64,000 nt of DNA from Streptomyces durocortorensis (lineage in GTDB: Bacteria > Actinomycetota > Actinomycetes > Streptomycetales > Streptomycetaceae): the NCBI RefSeq assembly GCF_031760065.1, contig NZ_CP134500.1:7232299-7296298 (forward strand), written 5' to 3'. Numbering within the stretch: the stretch's first letter is position 1; each line of letters opens with the position of its first letter. The position numbers and the translations under genes are program-made. A model generated the notes under the pieces. It searched no databases and was not told where the DNA came from. It saw nothing but the letters and a program-made list of their open reading frames with translations. Shown one piece after another: positions 8,107-17,515 of the stretch.

Positions 8107-10348
8107 TCAGACGGACAGGGCGTGCAGGTGGTACCTCGCCCGCCCCTTGTCGGAAGCGGCGAAGAACACGGTGTCCCCGAGGACGGTGGCCGGCGCACTC
8201 GCCTTTTCGCCTCCGGAGAAGCTCCAGCGCTGTTCGCCGGTGCGCGCGTCGACGGCCCGCAGCGTTCCGTCGTCGTCCGCGAGGTGGACCACGCCCCCCG
8301 CGACGACCGGGGCGAGCAGCACCCTGCTCGGCAGCGGGAAGCTCCAACGCCGCTTGCCCGTACGGCTGTCCAGGGCGTACAGCGTCTTGGACACGTTGTG
8401 GTGGAAGAGCGTGTCACCCTGCAGGACGGGGTCCGAAGCCCCCGGTGTCCTGATGCTCCACATGGGCCGGCCGGTCTCTGCGTCCAGGGCGTACGACTCG
8501 GCGGTGGTGCACACGTAGACCCGGCCCGCCGCTGCCTCGGGGGTCGTCACCATGCGCGATCCGCCGTCGAATTCCCACCGTTTCCGACCCGTCGCGCTGT
8601 CCACTGCGTGGAGCACGCCCTGCTCCGTCACAACGTGGACCGTGCCCTGGTGGACCTTCGGGGCGGGCAGGGGGGGCAAACCCCTCAAACGCGAAGGAGT
8701 AGGTCCAGCGCACCGACCCGTCGGCGGTGCTGACCGCCAGCAACGTGCCGTCGGAGCGGCTGACGTAAAGCACCTCATAACCGGGCACGACAGGTGAAAG
8801 TCTTTCCTTGCCCCTGCCGACCCCGGACGTCCATCTGCCCCGGCCGGTCCCGGTGTCGACCGCGTGAAGCGTTCCGTCGTAGGAGACCGCGTAGAGGCCG
8901 TCGTCCGCGCCGAGTCGGGGGCTGTCGACGACGAGCTCCTCGGTGGCGTAGGACCAGCGTGTCCTGCCGTTCGCGGGGTCAAGGGCGCTCAGCCCCTCGG
9001 CGTCCGCAACGTACAGGGTCCGCCCCCTCGCGGTGATCCCGGTGACCGGGTACTCCTTCCGCGTCCAGCGCACGGTGCCGTCGGGCTGAGGCGAGGCGCT
9101 CGTCTCCCGCCCACCGTCCTTCCCGAGGCTTCCGGCCGACCGGTCTCTCGCCTCCGGCGAGCCGTCGGCCTGACCGTCCAGCAGCCGCCACGCGCCGAAG
9201 CCCGCCCCGGCGACCACGATCCCGGACAAGGCGAACAGGGCGCGACGGCGGGTCGGCCCAGTGGGCTGACCCGCGGGCCGAGCGGGGGGCTGCGTGGGCG
9301 CGCCGCCCGGTCGCTCCGCAGGCGCGGTCGGCGGGTTGACCGGGGGCGGCGGGAGAGAGGCCGCCGTGGGTGCCCGGTGCAGCGAGAGGAGCGTCGCCTC
9401 GCCCTCGGCCGGAGGCCGTGGGGCGGCACTTTCCTCCGCTTCCGGCCGGGCGGGAGCCGAAGCGGAGGCGGAAGCGGTCGGGGCGCGCCCTGACCGCAGT
9501 ACCTCGGCCACCGGGTCGGGCAGCCAGTAGCCGTCAGCCTGCGCCTCCCGCCCCAACTCGTCCAGGAGAAGGCCGACGTCCGGCCGCAGCTCCGCCTTCT
9601 TGGCCAGGCAGTGGGCAACCACGTCTCGCAGTGAGGCGGGCAGCCCGTCCAGCCGGGGCTGTTCGTGGACGATGCGATAGTTGAGCGCCTGCGCCGGTCC
9701 CGTACCGAAGGGGCCGGTACCCGTGGCCGCGTACGTCAGGACCGCGCCCAGCGAGAAGACATCGCTCGCGGGGCCGACCGGAGCACTGCCCGACAGCTGC
9801 TCCGGGGACATGTAGCCAGGCGTGCCCACCATCGTCCCGGTCCGGGTCAGAGCGGTCGCCTCGGCCGCGACCGAGATCCCGAAGTCGATGACCCGGGGGC
9901 CGTCCTGGGCGAGCAGAACGTTGGACGGCTTGAGGTCCCGGTGGATCACGTCGGCGGTGTGAATGGCCTCCAGCGCCTCCGCGAGCCCCGCCCCCAGCGC
10001 CTGCACACCGTGCCCGGGCCAGGGGCCATGCGTGTCGACGGCCTCGCCCAGCGACGGGCCCGGCACGTACTCCGTCGCCAGCCATGCGGGCTCACCGTCG
10101 GGGTCAGCGTCGACGACCGCGGCGGTGAAGACCCCCGTGACCCGGCGTGCCGTCGCCACCTCTCGGGCGAACCGCCGCCGGAACCCGTCGTCCCGGGCCA
10201 GCTCCTGGTGCACGACCTTCACGGCCACGGACCGGCCCCCGGGCGAACGGCCCAGATAGACCCGGCCCATGCCGCCCGCGCCGAGCCGCGCCACGATCCG
10301 GTACCGCCCGACCTGACGCGGATCCTCCGCTTCCAGCGGTGCGCCCAT
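8107..10348 (-). pseudogene. Membrane Ser/Thr kinase with C-terminal PQQ-like propeller, frameshifted
   Basis: From ATG 10348: the kinase domain (YRIVARLGAGGMGRVYLG P-loop, VAVKVVH, HRDLKPSNVLL, IDFGISVA, GTPGYMSPEQ), a Pro-rich linker, one membrane segment (RALFALSGIVVAGAGFGAW), then PQQ/WD-like blades (LSALDPANGRTRWSY, LHAVDTGTGRGRW). The frame breaks at a run of seven G on the plus strand (8670-8676). The -1/+2 frame carries on with HVVTEQGVLHAVDSATG to the stop at 8107. Repaired, the protein would be about 745 residues, normal for Streptomyces PQQ-propeller kinases. One extra base in the run explains everything, so a sequencing error or slippage is as likely as a dead gene. Confidence 0.88.
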
Positions 10349-10484
10349 GCGCCTGTACCCCCCTCAGCGACGGCGAGGGCGGAGCGCCTCGACCGGTCCC
10401 GGTAACTCCGCTTCACCCTAGCGGGGTTGCTCCGGAGCAGGAACGACGGAGCTGATGGAGTGGGTGGACCAGTCCCCCCCCGCA

Positions 10485-10558
10485 CCGCCAGGCCCGCCAG
10501 GCCCGCCAGGCCCGCCAGGCCCGCCAGGCCCGCCAGGCCCGCCAGGTCCGCCAGGTCC
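10485..10558. repeat. Nine-base tandem repeat (about eight units)
   Basis: Units of CCGCCAGGC repeat with only two C-to-T changes at the right end. One plus-strand frame reads (Gly-Pro-Pro)n, like collagen, preceded by MEWVDQSPPAP, but downstream the frame shows no gene-like sequence. I regard it as a slippage-prone repeat in the intergenic region behind the kinase gene. Confidence 0.8.
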
Positions 10559-10716
10559 AGTATTAGCTAGCGTCTTCCCAGCCGGGTGGGGCCAGGCTGC
10601 TTCACGCAGGAGGCGCAGGCTTCTTGGAGCTGCCGCTGCGGGCTCAGGCGTTCAGGAATGTCTCGAGGCTGGTGGCCAGGGCCACAGGTATCTCGTGCAT
10701 GAGGTAGCCACCACCG

Positions 10717-10985
10717 CGACCGGACCGCCCTCGATCCCGCCTACCGGCTCGACGGCTTCTCCACGAAGTTCGGTGGCCTGCGCATCACCGTCGCCGACCG
10801 CTTCCACAACGGAGAATTCGACGGCGAGTTCACCGACCAGGCCACCGCGCTCACCGATGCAGCAGAGACGGAGTCCGAGCAGATCTCCGAAATGTGCGGG
10901 CACCCCGGGCGCCCCGCTTTCACGGCGGCCAGCAACACACCTGGATCAACGCCATGTGCGAGGCGTGCCACACTCGACCGCGGAA
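10717..10985 (+). pseudogene. Fragment of a zinc-finger-ended hypothetical protein
   Basis: The plus strand encodes RTALDPAYRLDGFSTKFGG, LRITVADRF, a helix rich in A and E (ALTDAAETESEQISEMCG) and, after a frame change near 10925, QHTWINAMCEACHT. This layout (FGGLR, then a helix, then CxxC...CxxC) occurs in small Streptomyces proteins of unknown role. The 5' end is missing and the frame is broken, so it is a relic. Confidence 0.5.
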
Positions 10986-11640
10986 CCCCGTCGAATCGCC
11001 CCTGCGTCTTCGCGGCCCGGCAACGCACTGACGAGCGCGCTGGATCATCGACACCTCCGGCGGACTCACGCGAACGTATAGTCAGCCTTCTGATCCGCAT
11101 CGAACCGCCGCAACCACCCCCACCTCCTGAGTAACTTCGGTCACACAGGAGGGTCGGGAAAGGGACACGATGACTCACCGCAACGCGACACAGCGCCGAG
11201 GCTCAGCCCGCCTGTAAAGCGACACGACCTGCGTGGGACACGGGCTGTGTAGCAACAAGCTGGGGAAGTTGGGAGGTCCATCCACCGGCCAGCGCGGGAC
11301 CAAGAAGCCCACCGAGCACAGCGGTCGCGACCACGGCTACGACATCCCGGCGCGGATTCCGACACGGCAACCTGGATCCCACATGAAACTGTAGGTTCCC
11401 GTCAGCCGTGTCCCTATATGACGCTCTGAGCTGCGGATTCATGTCCCGATCCCGTGGCCGTGTCACCTCCCCTGTCCCGAGGACCTGTCCATTCCCCCGG
11501 CCCCAGAGAGCAGCTCGGCAGGTCACGGATCGGGACGAGGTGAGCTGCAGGACTCAAGGCATAGAGGTTGTCCGGGCGGCCGATCCACCGTGAGGTGGCG
11601 GGTGGTTTCCCAAGAACCCATCACATGGAATGATAGGTAC
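10986..11640. other. Gene-poor stretch
   Basis: About 650 bp with no frame I can support on either strand. It lies between the broken zinc-finger fragment and the small zinc-ribbon gene, and looks like decayed DNA. Confidence 0.4.
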
Positions 11641-11925
11641 ATGACGAACCAGCGTCGGTGCCAGATCTGCTATGGCCCCAACCACTCGCAGGGAGTCAGA
11701 TCCCAAGACCACCTCTGCGCCGATTGCCGAGCCCAGAGGAAACACAAGTCACCGGATAAGATCCGCCGGGACAAGGGCGTTCAACCTGACGACATCTTCA
11801 GGGACCTCCCCAGTCCGGATCATGGTCGCCGCGGTCACCCACCGGCTCCGGAAAGGCGAAGGCGTCGTACCTCGTTCAAGGTGTTGGAGATGCTGCGGGA
11901 CCTGGTTGCGCGCCGCTCACTGTAA
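11641..11925 (+). CDS. Small putative zinc-ribbon protein
   Basis: 94 residues from ATG 11641 (MTNQRRCQICYGPNHSQG). The N-terminal half has two CxxC pairs (CQIC and CADC), a treble-clef/zinc-ribbon spacing, followed by a basic tail (HGRRGHPPAPERRRRRTSF). This suggests a nucleic-acid-binding protein. The upstream ribosome site (GATAGG) is moderate. Its 3' end overlaps by 9 bp the end of the convergent transposase relic. Confidence 0.5.
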   Translation: MTNQRRCQICYGPNHSQGVRSQDHLCADCRAQRKHKSPDKIRRDKGVQPDDIFRDLPSPDHGRRGHPPAPERRRRRTSFKVLEMLRDLVARRSL

Positions 11926-12195
11926 CCAGGCCGACTCCTTCTTGGTCAGCCGATCGAGGACCACGGCCGCCCCATCCTCATCTTCAGCGGCTGACGGCCC
12001 GGCGCTGCTGGGGATCACCCGAGCCCGTCCCGGAGACAGCTGTTCACGTACCGACATACGTGCCAGTCGGTTGCGCCCGCCGATAAGGACGACCTCCAAC
12101 CCAGTGGCGAGGCTCGCGAACTCCACGACCTGGACCGTCTCGCCGTCCAGCCGGAAGTGCGTCCCGATGCCCACTTTCGCGTTGGCCCTGCTCAT
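11917..12195 (-). pseudogene. N-terminal stump of a Tn7-like TnsB/Mu-type transposase
   Basis: From ATG 12195, with a strong GGAGGG site, the 92 residues MSRANAKVGIGTHFRLDGETV, VQVVEFASLATGLEVVLIGG and a helical end (VVLDRLTKKESAWLQ) match the small N-terminal domain of the Mu-transposase-type integrases of actinobacterial Tn7-like elements. Those proteins are normally more than 600 residues with HTH and rve (DDE) domains; here everything after the first domain is gone. Its ATG overlaps the stop of the TnsA-like remnant (ATGA), which is the normal tnsA-tnsB order. Confidence 0.65.
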
Positions 12196-12446
12196 GCCGC
12201 CCTCCGCAGGGCGTGCCCCGCGCTGAGCGGGCGGTCGAGCGCCGTCGTCACATGCCCTGACCACAGCAGATGCAGCACCGTTGCCTTCACCAGCGGCCGG
12301 CGATACGCCGGCACCAGCTGGAATCCTTCGTCCAGCGACATCCCGTGGTCGATGAGCTGTTCGGTGACGGGTTCGAGGGACTTGTCGTAGGTCCGGGCTA
12401 CTTGCTGGAGGCGGGCGGTGTTCCCGGCGCCCCACTCGGTGTTCAG
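12192..12446 (-). pseudogene. C-terminal remnant of a TnsA-like endonuclease
   Basis: The minus-strand frame ending at 12192 encodes LNTEWGAGNTARLQQVARTYDKS, HGMSLDEGFQLVP, RPLVKATVLHLLWSGHV and ALDRPLSAGH. The last motif set (a helix, then VLHLLWSG, then a basic/Leu-rich end) is characteristic of the C-terminal domain of TnsA-like subunits of heteromeric actinobacterial transposases. The catalytic nuclease domain upstream is missing. Confidence 0.55.
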
Positions 12447-12605
12447 CTAGTCCCGGTAGAGGACTTCGGCGGTCTCGTCGATCTCCAGTCCGCTGAGTGC
12501 TGCCCGGCGGGCGGCGTCGAGGTCGGGGTGGTCGCTCGCCCCTCGTACCAGGTTCCTGGGTCGGGAAGGAGTTGGCCTGTCAGCGTGGCGTCATAGGGTG
12601 CTCGT

Positions 12606-13277
12606 ATGGGGAAGTACGGAGATCGGCCAAAGAATCCGGACGCGCTGCTGCGAGCCGCCAGGAAGGTGTTCGGTACAGCCTGTCTGGCGTGGGGTACGAC
12701 CCGACCCCGACCGGAGCTTGCCCACATCTGCGACTGGCCGACCGTCCGTCTGGCCACGGAGAGCGCGGTCAGGGGCATTCCCGAACGGATCGCTCATGTA
12801 GGCAAGCAGCATCGGCGCAGCACGTTCCACGACCTTGGCAATGTCGTGCCACTCTGCCCCAACCACCACACCTTGTTCGACGGCAACTATCCCGAGTTCG
12901 ACGTCGACACGGTTCTGGCCCTGCGTGACGCGGCCTTGCGTAATCCGGAGGTCCTGCTCCGCGTGGTCGATGTCATCATCGACGAACTGCGGGGCCGCCC
13001 CAACCGGTGGATCGGCGCGGCCGCGGACGGCTGCCGGAAGTACAACCGGGCAACCGATCTCACAGCCCTGATCACCTTGCTGTCGTGGGTCCGCAAGGGC
13101 TTCGGGCTCGGCCTCGAACTCGGAGAGCCCCACCTCGTCGTCGACTGTGTCTCCGGAGGGCAGCATTACCACGTTGCCCTAGACCACGGAGCTGTGGACC
13201 ACTGCGCCGGGGACAGCAGCCAGTGCGCCACGGCTCGCACGCGGACGGTACGCGACACGGCCCCGCAGGGCCGCTGA
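12606..13277 (+). CDS. HNH endonuclease family protein
   Basis: 223 residues from ATG 12606 (MGKYGDRPKNPDALLRAARKVF). The HNH/treble-clef core is visible: ELAHICDWPT, then GNVVPLCPNHHTLFDGNYPEFD, giving the His, Asn and His positions, with Cys residues able to bind zinc. The C-terminal half is predicted helical (DVIIDELRGRP, LTALITLLSWVRKG) and ends in a Cys/His-rich tail. HNH proteins in accessory regions are commonly restriction, homing or defence nucleases. No methyltransferase partner is adjacent. The convergent gene at 13284-13664 is the only candidate partner. Confidence 0.75.
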   Translation: MGKYGDRPKNPDALLRAARKVFGTACLAWGTTRPRPELAHICDWPTVRLATESAVRGIPERIAHVGKQHRRSTFHDLGNVVPLCPNHHTLFDGNYPEFDVDTVLALRDAALRNPEVLLRVVDVIIDELRGRPNRWIGAAADGCRKYNRATDLTALITLLSWVRKGFGLGLELGEPHLVVDCVSGGQHYHVALDHGAVDHCAGDSSQCATARTRTVRDTAPQGR

Positions 13278-13283
13278 CGCCGG

Positions 13284-13664
13284 TCAGGTGGCCTCCGCCG
13301 CGCTCAGCAGCTCCAGCCACAGCAGTTGGCCGGGCGATGCTGCATCTGGTCCGCACAGGGCGCACCTCTCTCCGTGGCCCGCGCGTCCCTGGCACGGCCG
13401 GTCATGCCGGTCCACTTCGTCGCGGACTTGCTCCGTCGTGCCCGACGACCGGTCCCACCCCTGGATCTCGCGCGTGAACTCGGCCAGCCCCGCCAGGGCG
13501 GTGATGAGCGTCTCCTGAAAGCTCCGCAGCGTTTCCACCTTGTGCGTATTGAAGTAGTCAGCCTCTGGATCGTCGCCATCCGTGAACCGGACGAAGGGGC
13601 GCCCCCGGGGGCCCGGGGCCCCGTTGGGCAGCGAGTACGCCCAGAGCCTACCGAACGACGCCAA
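13284..13664 (-). CDS. Uncharacterised protein converging on the HNH gene
   Basis: 126 residues from a TTG start (weak). The sequence PFVRFTDGDDPEADYFNTHK, VETLRSFQETLITALAGLAEFTREI has natural composition and a helical middle. The C-terminal part contains a CxxC-like pair (RCALCGPD). I do not recognise the family. It ends 6 bp from the HNH gene end, which is tight for convergent genes. Confidence 0.45.
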   Translation of the reverse strand: MASFGRLWAYSLPNGAPGPRGRPFVRFTDGDDPEADYFNTHKVETLRSFQETLITALAGLAEFTREIQGWDRSSGTTEQVRDEVDRHDRPCQGRAGHGERCALCGPDAASPGQLLWLELLSAAEAT

Positions 13665-13887
13665 ATGACACGACGTCTTACTTGAGCAATCGCTGAGGTT
13701 CCCTTGCTCAATCCACCGGGCGAGCGTGAAAGAATGGATACTTTCAAGTCACCGTGGCGTAATTGAGCCCCCTGCGTCCGCCGCGACCCGACGGGATATC
13801 ACAACGGCTAAACGATGAGGCGGATCGGTCTTGGTGACCGCGTCCGCGTCAGGGGCTCAGCGTTGTCCGGGAAGGAGGGCTTGGCCG

Positions 13888-14035
13888 TGGATCGTGTCGG
13901 ATGGCCTGTGGGAGCGGATCGAGCAGGTGCTGCCCCGCAAGGAACGCCGGGGACTTCCGTACCAGCCTGAGATGGACGGAGTCAGCCGGACCTCATTGGC
14001 CGCGCTGCTGTACGGGGTGCTCAAAGCAGGGCGTG
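13888..14035 (+). pseudogene. N-terminal fragment of an IS5-family transposase
   Basis: The plus frame encodes WIVSDGLWERIEQVLPRKERR followed by a rearranged region ending LAALLYGVLK. The motif SDxLWERIExxLP is the start of DUF4096-type IS5 transposases. No DDE core follows. Confidence 0.4.
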
Positions 14036-14239
14036 GGGCATACGCTTGGGCCATGACCACCACCGCGAATCCACGTACCGCCCGACAGGACCAGGACCCC
14101 GGATGGGGCGTGACTGGGCCGTAGGTTCTGCAACCCCACGTGGCCGATGGGGGTAGGGCCTCGTGCGACGGCCGTTGGTCATCGCAGAACCATGGGGCGG
14201 GCCGGGGTGGGTAGCCCATGCGACCAGGGCGGTTTCGTC

Positions 14240-14370
14240 GAAGGGGCACGCGGTCGCGGAGCTGACCTTCGGGTTCTGACGCCTGCTGGCCCGCCGCTAC
14301 CAGGGCAACCTCTGGGGCCTGGCCGTACGCCCCGCCTTCCCTCACCTCCAGCCGCAGACTCGGTGGTTGG
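14240..14370 (+). pseudogene. Fragment resembling an Abi-family (abortive infection) protein
   Basis: One plus-strand frame reads AELTFGF, a TGA where the family has Trp, then RLLARRYQGNLWGLAVRPAFPHL. This matches the conserved AELSFGFW(x)-LLxxRYxxxLW-AFP motif of Streptomyces Abi-like (Abi_2/HEPN) proteins. The flanking sequence does not follow the family. A small, broken piece. Confidence 0.35.
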
Positions 14371-14547
14371 CGGAAGAACCGAGGCCGACCGTACGCCGCG
14401 AGGCGCCCGGCCAGCCGGATGCTGGCACCGCCGACCAGGACAGCGGGCGACCACATTGGCCGCAAGGAAGACCATGAGGGGCACGCCGAGGACCCGCCGT
14501 TCTAGCCTCGGGCTTTCAAGAGGTGTGCTGTCCGAAGCGTGATCGAA

Positions 14548-14690
14548 AACGCGAGAAGTGCTCCTGACCTGAAACGATAGGACTTGTCGAGGGTCCAGAT
14601 CGTGCCGTGGAAAGAAGCACTTCTCAGGTGAAGAAGCGTATCGGGTCGTACCCGCGTGTCTCGGTCACGGGCTCTCCTCGGGTCGACCGT
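14548..14690 (+). pseudogene. Left end and transposase start of an IS1380-family element
   Basis: The sequence around 14550-14570 (GAGAAGTGCTCCTGACC) matches the inverted-repeat style of Streptomyces IS1380 elements. It is followed by an ORF start VKKRIGSYPRVSVTG, the exact opening of IS1380 transposases. After VTG the frame diverges (SPRVDRS). Only the left tip of the IS remains. Confidence 0.6.
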
Positions 14691-14870
14691 TCCTTCGATT
14701 CTCCCCTGTCGGTGCCAATGGGTGTGGCCGCGACCGCGTCTGCAGCCCTCTGCGAGGGCCTGGAGAGCAATGGCGATGACGCCTCGAATGCCGACGCCAT
14801 CCCAGTTCGTCCGGCGTGTCCAGCGTGGACACGTACGACGGGCGGGACGATGGTCCGGCCGTCATCGACC

Positions 14871-15023
14871 TCAGCAGCGACCTGCCCCGCCTCGACTGGA
14901 ACGCGGTCTCCCCCCTGGTGCCAGGCGGCGGGCGGCATCGATGCCGTGGCGCTCCGCCCACCGCTCGATGGGCGCCTGGCGCTCGGCGGCCGTCGGGTCC
15001 AGGGCCGGGGAATGTGTGGTCAC
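14871..15023 (-). pseudogene. Short, probably frameshifted gene downstream of 15020-15451
   Basis: GTG 15023 overlaps the TGA of the upstream gene, and GGAGGAAGC provides a strong ribosome site. The product begins VTTHSPALDPTAAERQAPIERW and stops after 50 residues. Adjacent minus-strand frames continue in a protein-like way down to about 14620 (for example MPPAAWHQGGDRVPVEAGQ), so one or more frameshifts probably truncate it. Family not recognised. Confidence 0.45.
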
Positions 15024-15451
15024 CGCTTCCTCCGTCCCCGGTGGAAGCCCTGCCGGTGGGCCTGGTGGTGGGCGCCGCGCAGTCGGCGGCCCTCGCGGTA
15101 GTGGTGATCGGCCAGTTCGGCCAGGGCGCGGCGCAGGTGCTCCAGGCGCCCGCCGTCGTCCACCGCCGGGGGCTCGGACGCCGGCAGGTAGGTGCAGTGG
15201 GTGCGCAGCCAGGCGTGGGCTACGGTGCGGGCGGTGGAGGGCGAGGGCCACTCCATGCCCTCGTCGTCCACGCGTACGCGGACGACCTCGACGCCGACCG
15301 CCGTGGCCGGGTCGGCGGACGCCTCGGGCGGGTTGTACCGGTCCGTACGCAGGAGGGCACCGCTCTCCCGCTCCCGCCAGATCTGGTGCAGGCCGACCGG
15401 CACGACGGTGTCGATGCCGGGCAGGCCGTCCTCCTGGTAGTTGTCGCTCAC
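15020..15451 (-). CDS. Uncharacterised protein
   Basis: 143 residues from GTG 15451, preceded by GAGGGAGGG. Text such as GIDTVVPVGLHQIWRERESG, VEVVRVRVDDEGMEWPSP and ARTVAHAWLRTHCTYLP has natural codon use and secondary structure. The end is basic and His-rich (HHYREGRRLRGAHHQAHRQG). It is coupled to the following gene by a GTGA overlap. I do not recognise it. Confidence 0.55.
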   Translation of the reverse strand: MSDNYQEDGLPGIDTVVPVGLHQIWRERESGALLRTDRYNPPEASADPATAVGVEVVRVRVDDEGMEWPSPSTARTVAHAWLRTHCTYLPASEPPAVDDGGRLEHLRRALAELADHHYREGRRLRGAHHQAHRQGFHRGRRKR

Positions 15452-15590
15452 GAGTGGGGTGCCCTCCCTCTGATTGTCGCGGACGGTCAGCCCTCGGCCG
15501 ACCGGTTCGTCTGCTCCTTCGTCTGCCGTCTCATCCGTCGACCGTGGTGTGCAGGATGCCGCCGTCGCTCGCGTCGCCAGTGCGGCTCAA

Positions 15591-16970
15591 GGGACTGTAA
15601 AACGATCGGTGTAACTCCTGATCAAGGAAGATGCATCGATGACCAGCGACAACGTGACCGTGGCCGAGTCCGTCAAGGCCGCTGAGCCGCAGCCGGCGAA
15701 GAAGGTGGACGACCAGCTCATCGATGAGTTGGTCGGCCGGGCTCAGGCCGAGGGCCTGCAGCTGACCGGCGAGGGTGGGCTGCTCCAGCAGCTGACCAAG
15801 CGGCTCCGGAGTCCGCCCTGGAGGGCGAGATCACCGATCACCTCGGCTATGACAAGCACGACCCGGCGGGGAAGAACGGCGGCAACAGCCGCAACGGAAC
15901 CCGTGGCAAGACCGTGCTGACCGATGTCGGCCCGGTGGAGATAGCCGTGCCCCGTGACCGCGAGGGCTCCTTCGAACCGAAGATCGTCAGGAAGCGGCAG
16001 AGGCGTCTGTCGGGCGTCGACGAGATGGTCATTTCTCTCGCCGCGAAGGGGCTGACGACCGGCGAGGTCCAGGCTCACCTGTCCGAGGTCTATGGCGCCG
16101 AGGTGTCGCGGCTGACGATCTCCACGATCACCGACAAGGTCCTCGAGGGCATGGCCGAGTGGCAGAACAGGCCCCTGGACTCGGTCTATCCAGTGATCTT
16201 CATCGACGCGCTCCACGTGAAGATCCGCGATGGCGCGGTGGCGAACCGGCCCATCTACGTGGCCCTGGCCGTCGCCGTCGAGGGCCGACGGGACATTCTG
16301 GGGCTGTGGGCCGGCGACGGCGGCAAGGGCGCCAAGCACTGGATGCACATCCTGACCGAGATCAAGAACCGCGGAGTGAACGACGTCCTCATGCTGGTCT
16401 GCGACGGGCTCAAGGGCCTGCCCGGGGCAGTCGAGGCCGTCTGGCCCCGCACCACCGTCCAGACCTGCGTGGTCCACCTGCTGCGGAACTCCTTCCGCTA
16501 TGCCGCCCGCCAGGACTGGGACAAGATCGCCAAGCTCCTCAAGCCCGTCTATACCGCGGCGACCGAGGAAGCCGCACTCGAGCGGTTCGCGGAGTTCGCC
16601 GACGCGTGGGGCAAGAAGTATCCGGCGATCGTCCGGCTCTGGGAGAACGCCTGGGAGGAGTTCACTCCGTTCCTCCGGTTCGACACCGAGATCCGCCGCA
16701 TCGTCTGCACGACGAACGCCATCGAGTCGGTGAACGCCCGGATCCGGCGGGCAGTCAGGGCTCGCGGGCACTTCCCGAACGAGCAGGCCGCCTTGAAGTG
16801 CGTCTACATGGCGATCATGTCGCTGGACCCGACCGGCAAGGGCCAGGCCCGCTGGACCATGCGCTGGAAGTCCGCCCTGAACGCCTTCGACATCACCTTC
16901 GACGGCCGCCTCTCCGCAGCACGCCGGTAACCCTCAACCACCCCAGATACACCGCTCGATTGACAGCCCC
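15591..16970 (+). mobile_element. IS256-family insertion sequence (about 1.38 kb)
   Basis: Terminal repeats of about 23 bp: GGGACTGTAAAACGATCGG at 15591 and the complement of GGGGCTGTCAATCGAGCGG ending at 16970 (19 of 23 positions match). The element contains one transposase gene with a single frameshift. Flanks (CGGCTCAA left, GCTCGTAA right) are not a clean 8-bp duplication. The right end abuts an IS5 relic. Confidence 0.85.
15639..16930 (+). pseudogene. IS256-family transposase (Transposase_mut) with one frameshift
   Basis: The first frame (MTSDNVTVAESVKAAEP..., LLQQLTKRL) breaks at about 15808, where CTCCGGAG stands for an expected CTCCTGGAG. The second frame then runs GNSRNGTRGKTVLTDVGPVEIAVPRDR to the end at 16930 with all core motifs: FIDALHVKIRDG (first D), MLVCDGLKGLPGA (second D), RIVCTTNAIESVNARIR (E). 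The repaired length of about 430 residues is normal. A one-base deletion only, so a sequencing error is possible; otherwise the copy is inactive. Confidence 0.9.
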
Positions 16971-16974
16971 GCTC

Positions 16975-17515
16975 GTAACTGACCGTTTCAGAATGAGTTG
17001 AGCTCCGGGTCTTGCACTTGCCGATCTTGGTCGGCAGGGTGTCGGGGTGCGTGCTGATCTTGTTCCTGACGACCTGTGGGAGCGGGTGGCCCCGCTGCTA
17101 CCACCCGCTCCCGAACGGCGCCGCGGGTATCCCGGGCGTCTTCGCATGCCAGACCGGGCGGCTCTCGCGGGCCTCTTGTACGTCCTGCGGACCGGCGTCG
17201 CGTGGCGCGACGTTCCGGCCGAGACTGTGGGCTGCGCCGGAGTCACGGCCTGGCGCCGGTTGCGGGACTGGACCGACGCCGGCGTCTGGCCGCGTCTGCA
17301 TGCCGCCCTGCTGGCCGAACTGCGCGGCACGGACCTGCTGGACCTGGAGGACTCCGCCGTGGACGGATCGCATGTGCGGGCCATCAAAGGGGGGATCACG
17401 TCGGCCCCTCGCCCGTCGACCGCTCCGCATCCGCTACGAACGATAACCCGACATCCACCAGGGCCTGCCCGAACTGGCCTGCAGCCTCATATGCCTCCGG
17501 AGCCTCCGAAAAAGT
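16975..17515 (+). mobile_element. Internally deleted IS5-family element (copy 1)
   Basis: Left end GTAACTGACCGTTTCAGAATG at 16975 matches the left end of the element at 21008. The frame gives VRADLVPDDLWERVAPLLPPA through DSAVDGSHVRAIKGG, then a slippery run AAAGGGGGG, then a large deletion joining directly to the last codons (GLPELACSLICLRS... in homologous form) near 17460-17515. The second and third catalytic residues are lost. Only the very right tip is missing compared with copy 2. Confidence 0.8.

Noticed and set aside
10455..11081. Collagen-like protein gene.
   Set aside because: Only the nine-base repeat gives the GPP pattern; there is no natural protein sequence after it and no good ribosome site.
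14607..15685. Several plus-strand frames in the 14.6-15.7 kb region.
   Set aside because: They run against the minus-strand genes at 14871-15451 and have Arg/Trp/Ser-rich shadow composition, apart from the short IS1380 start.
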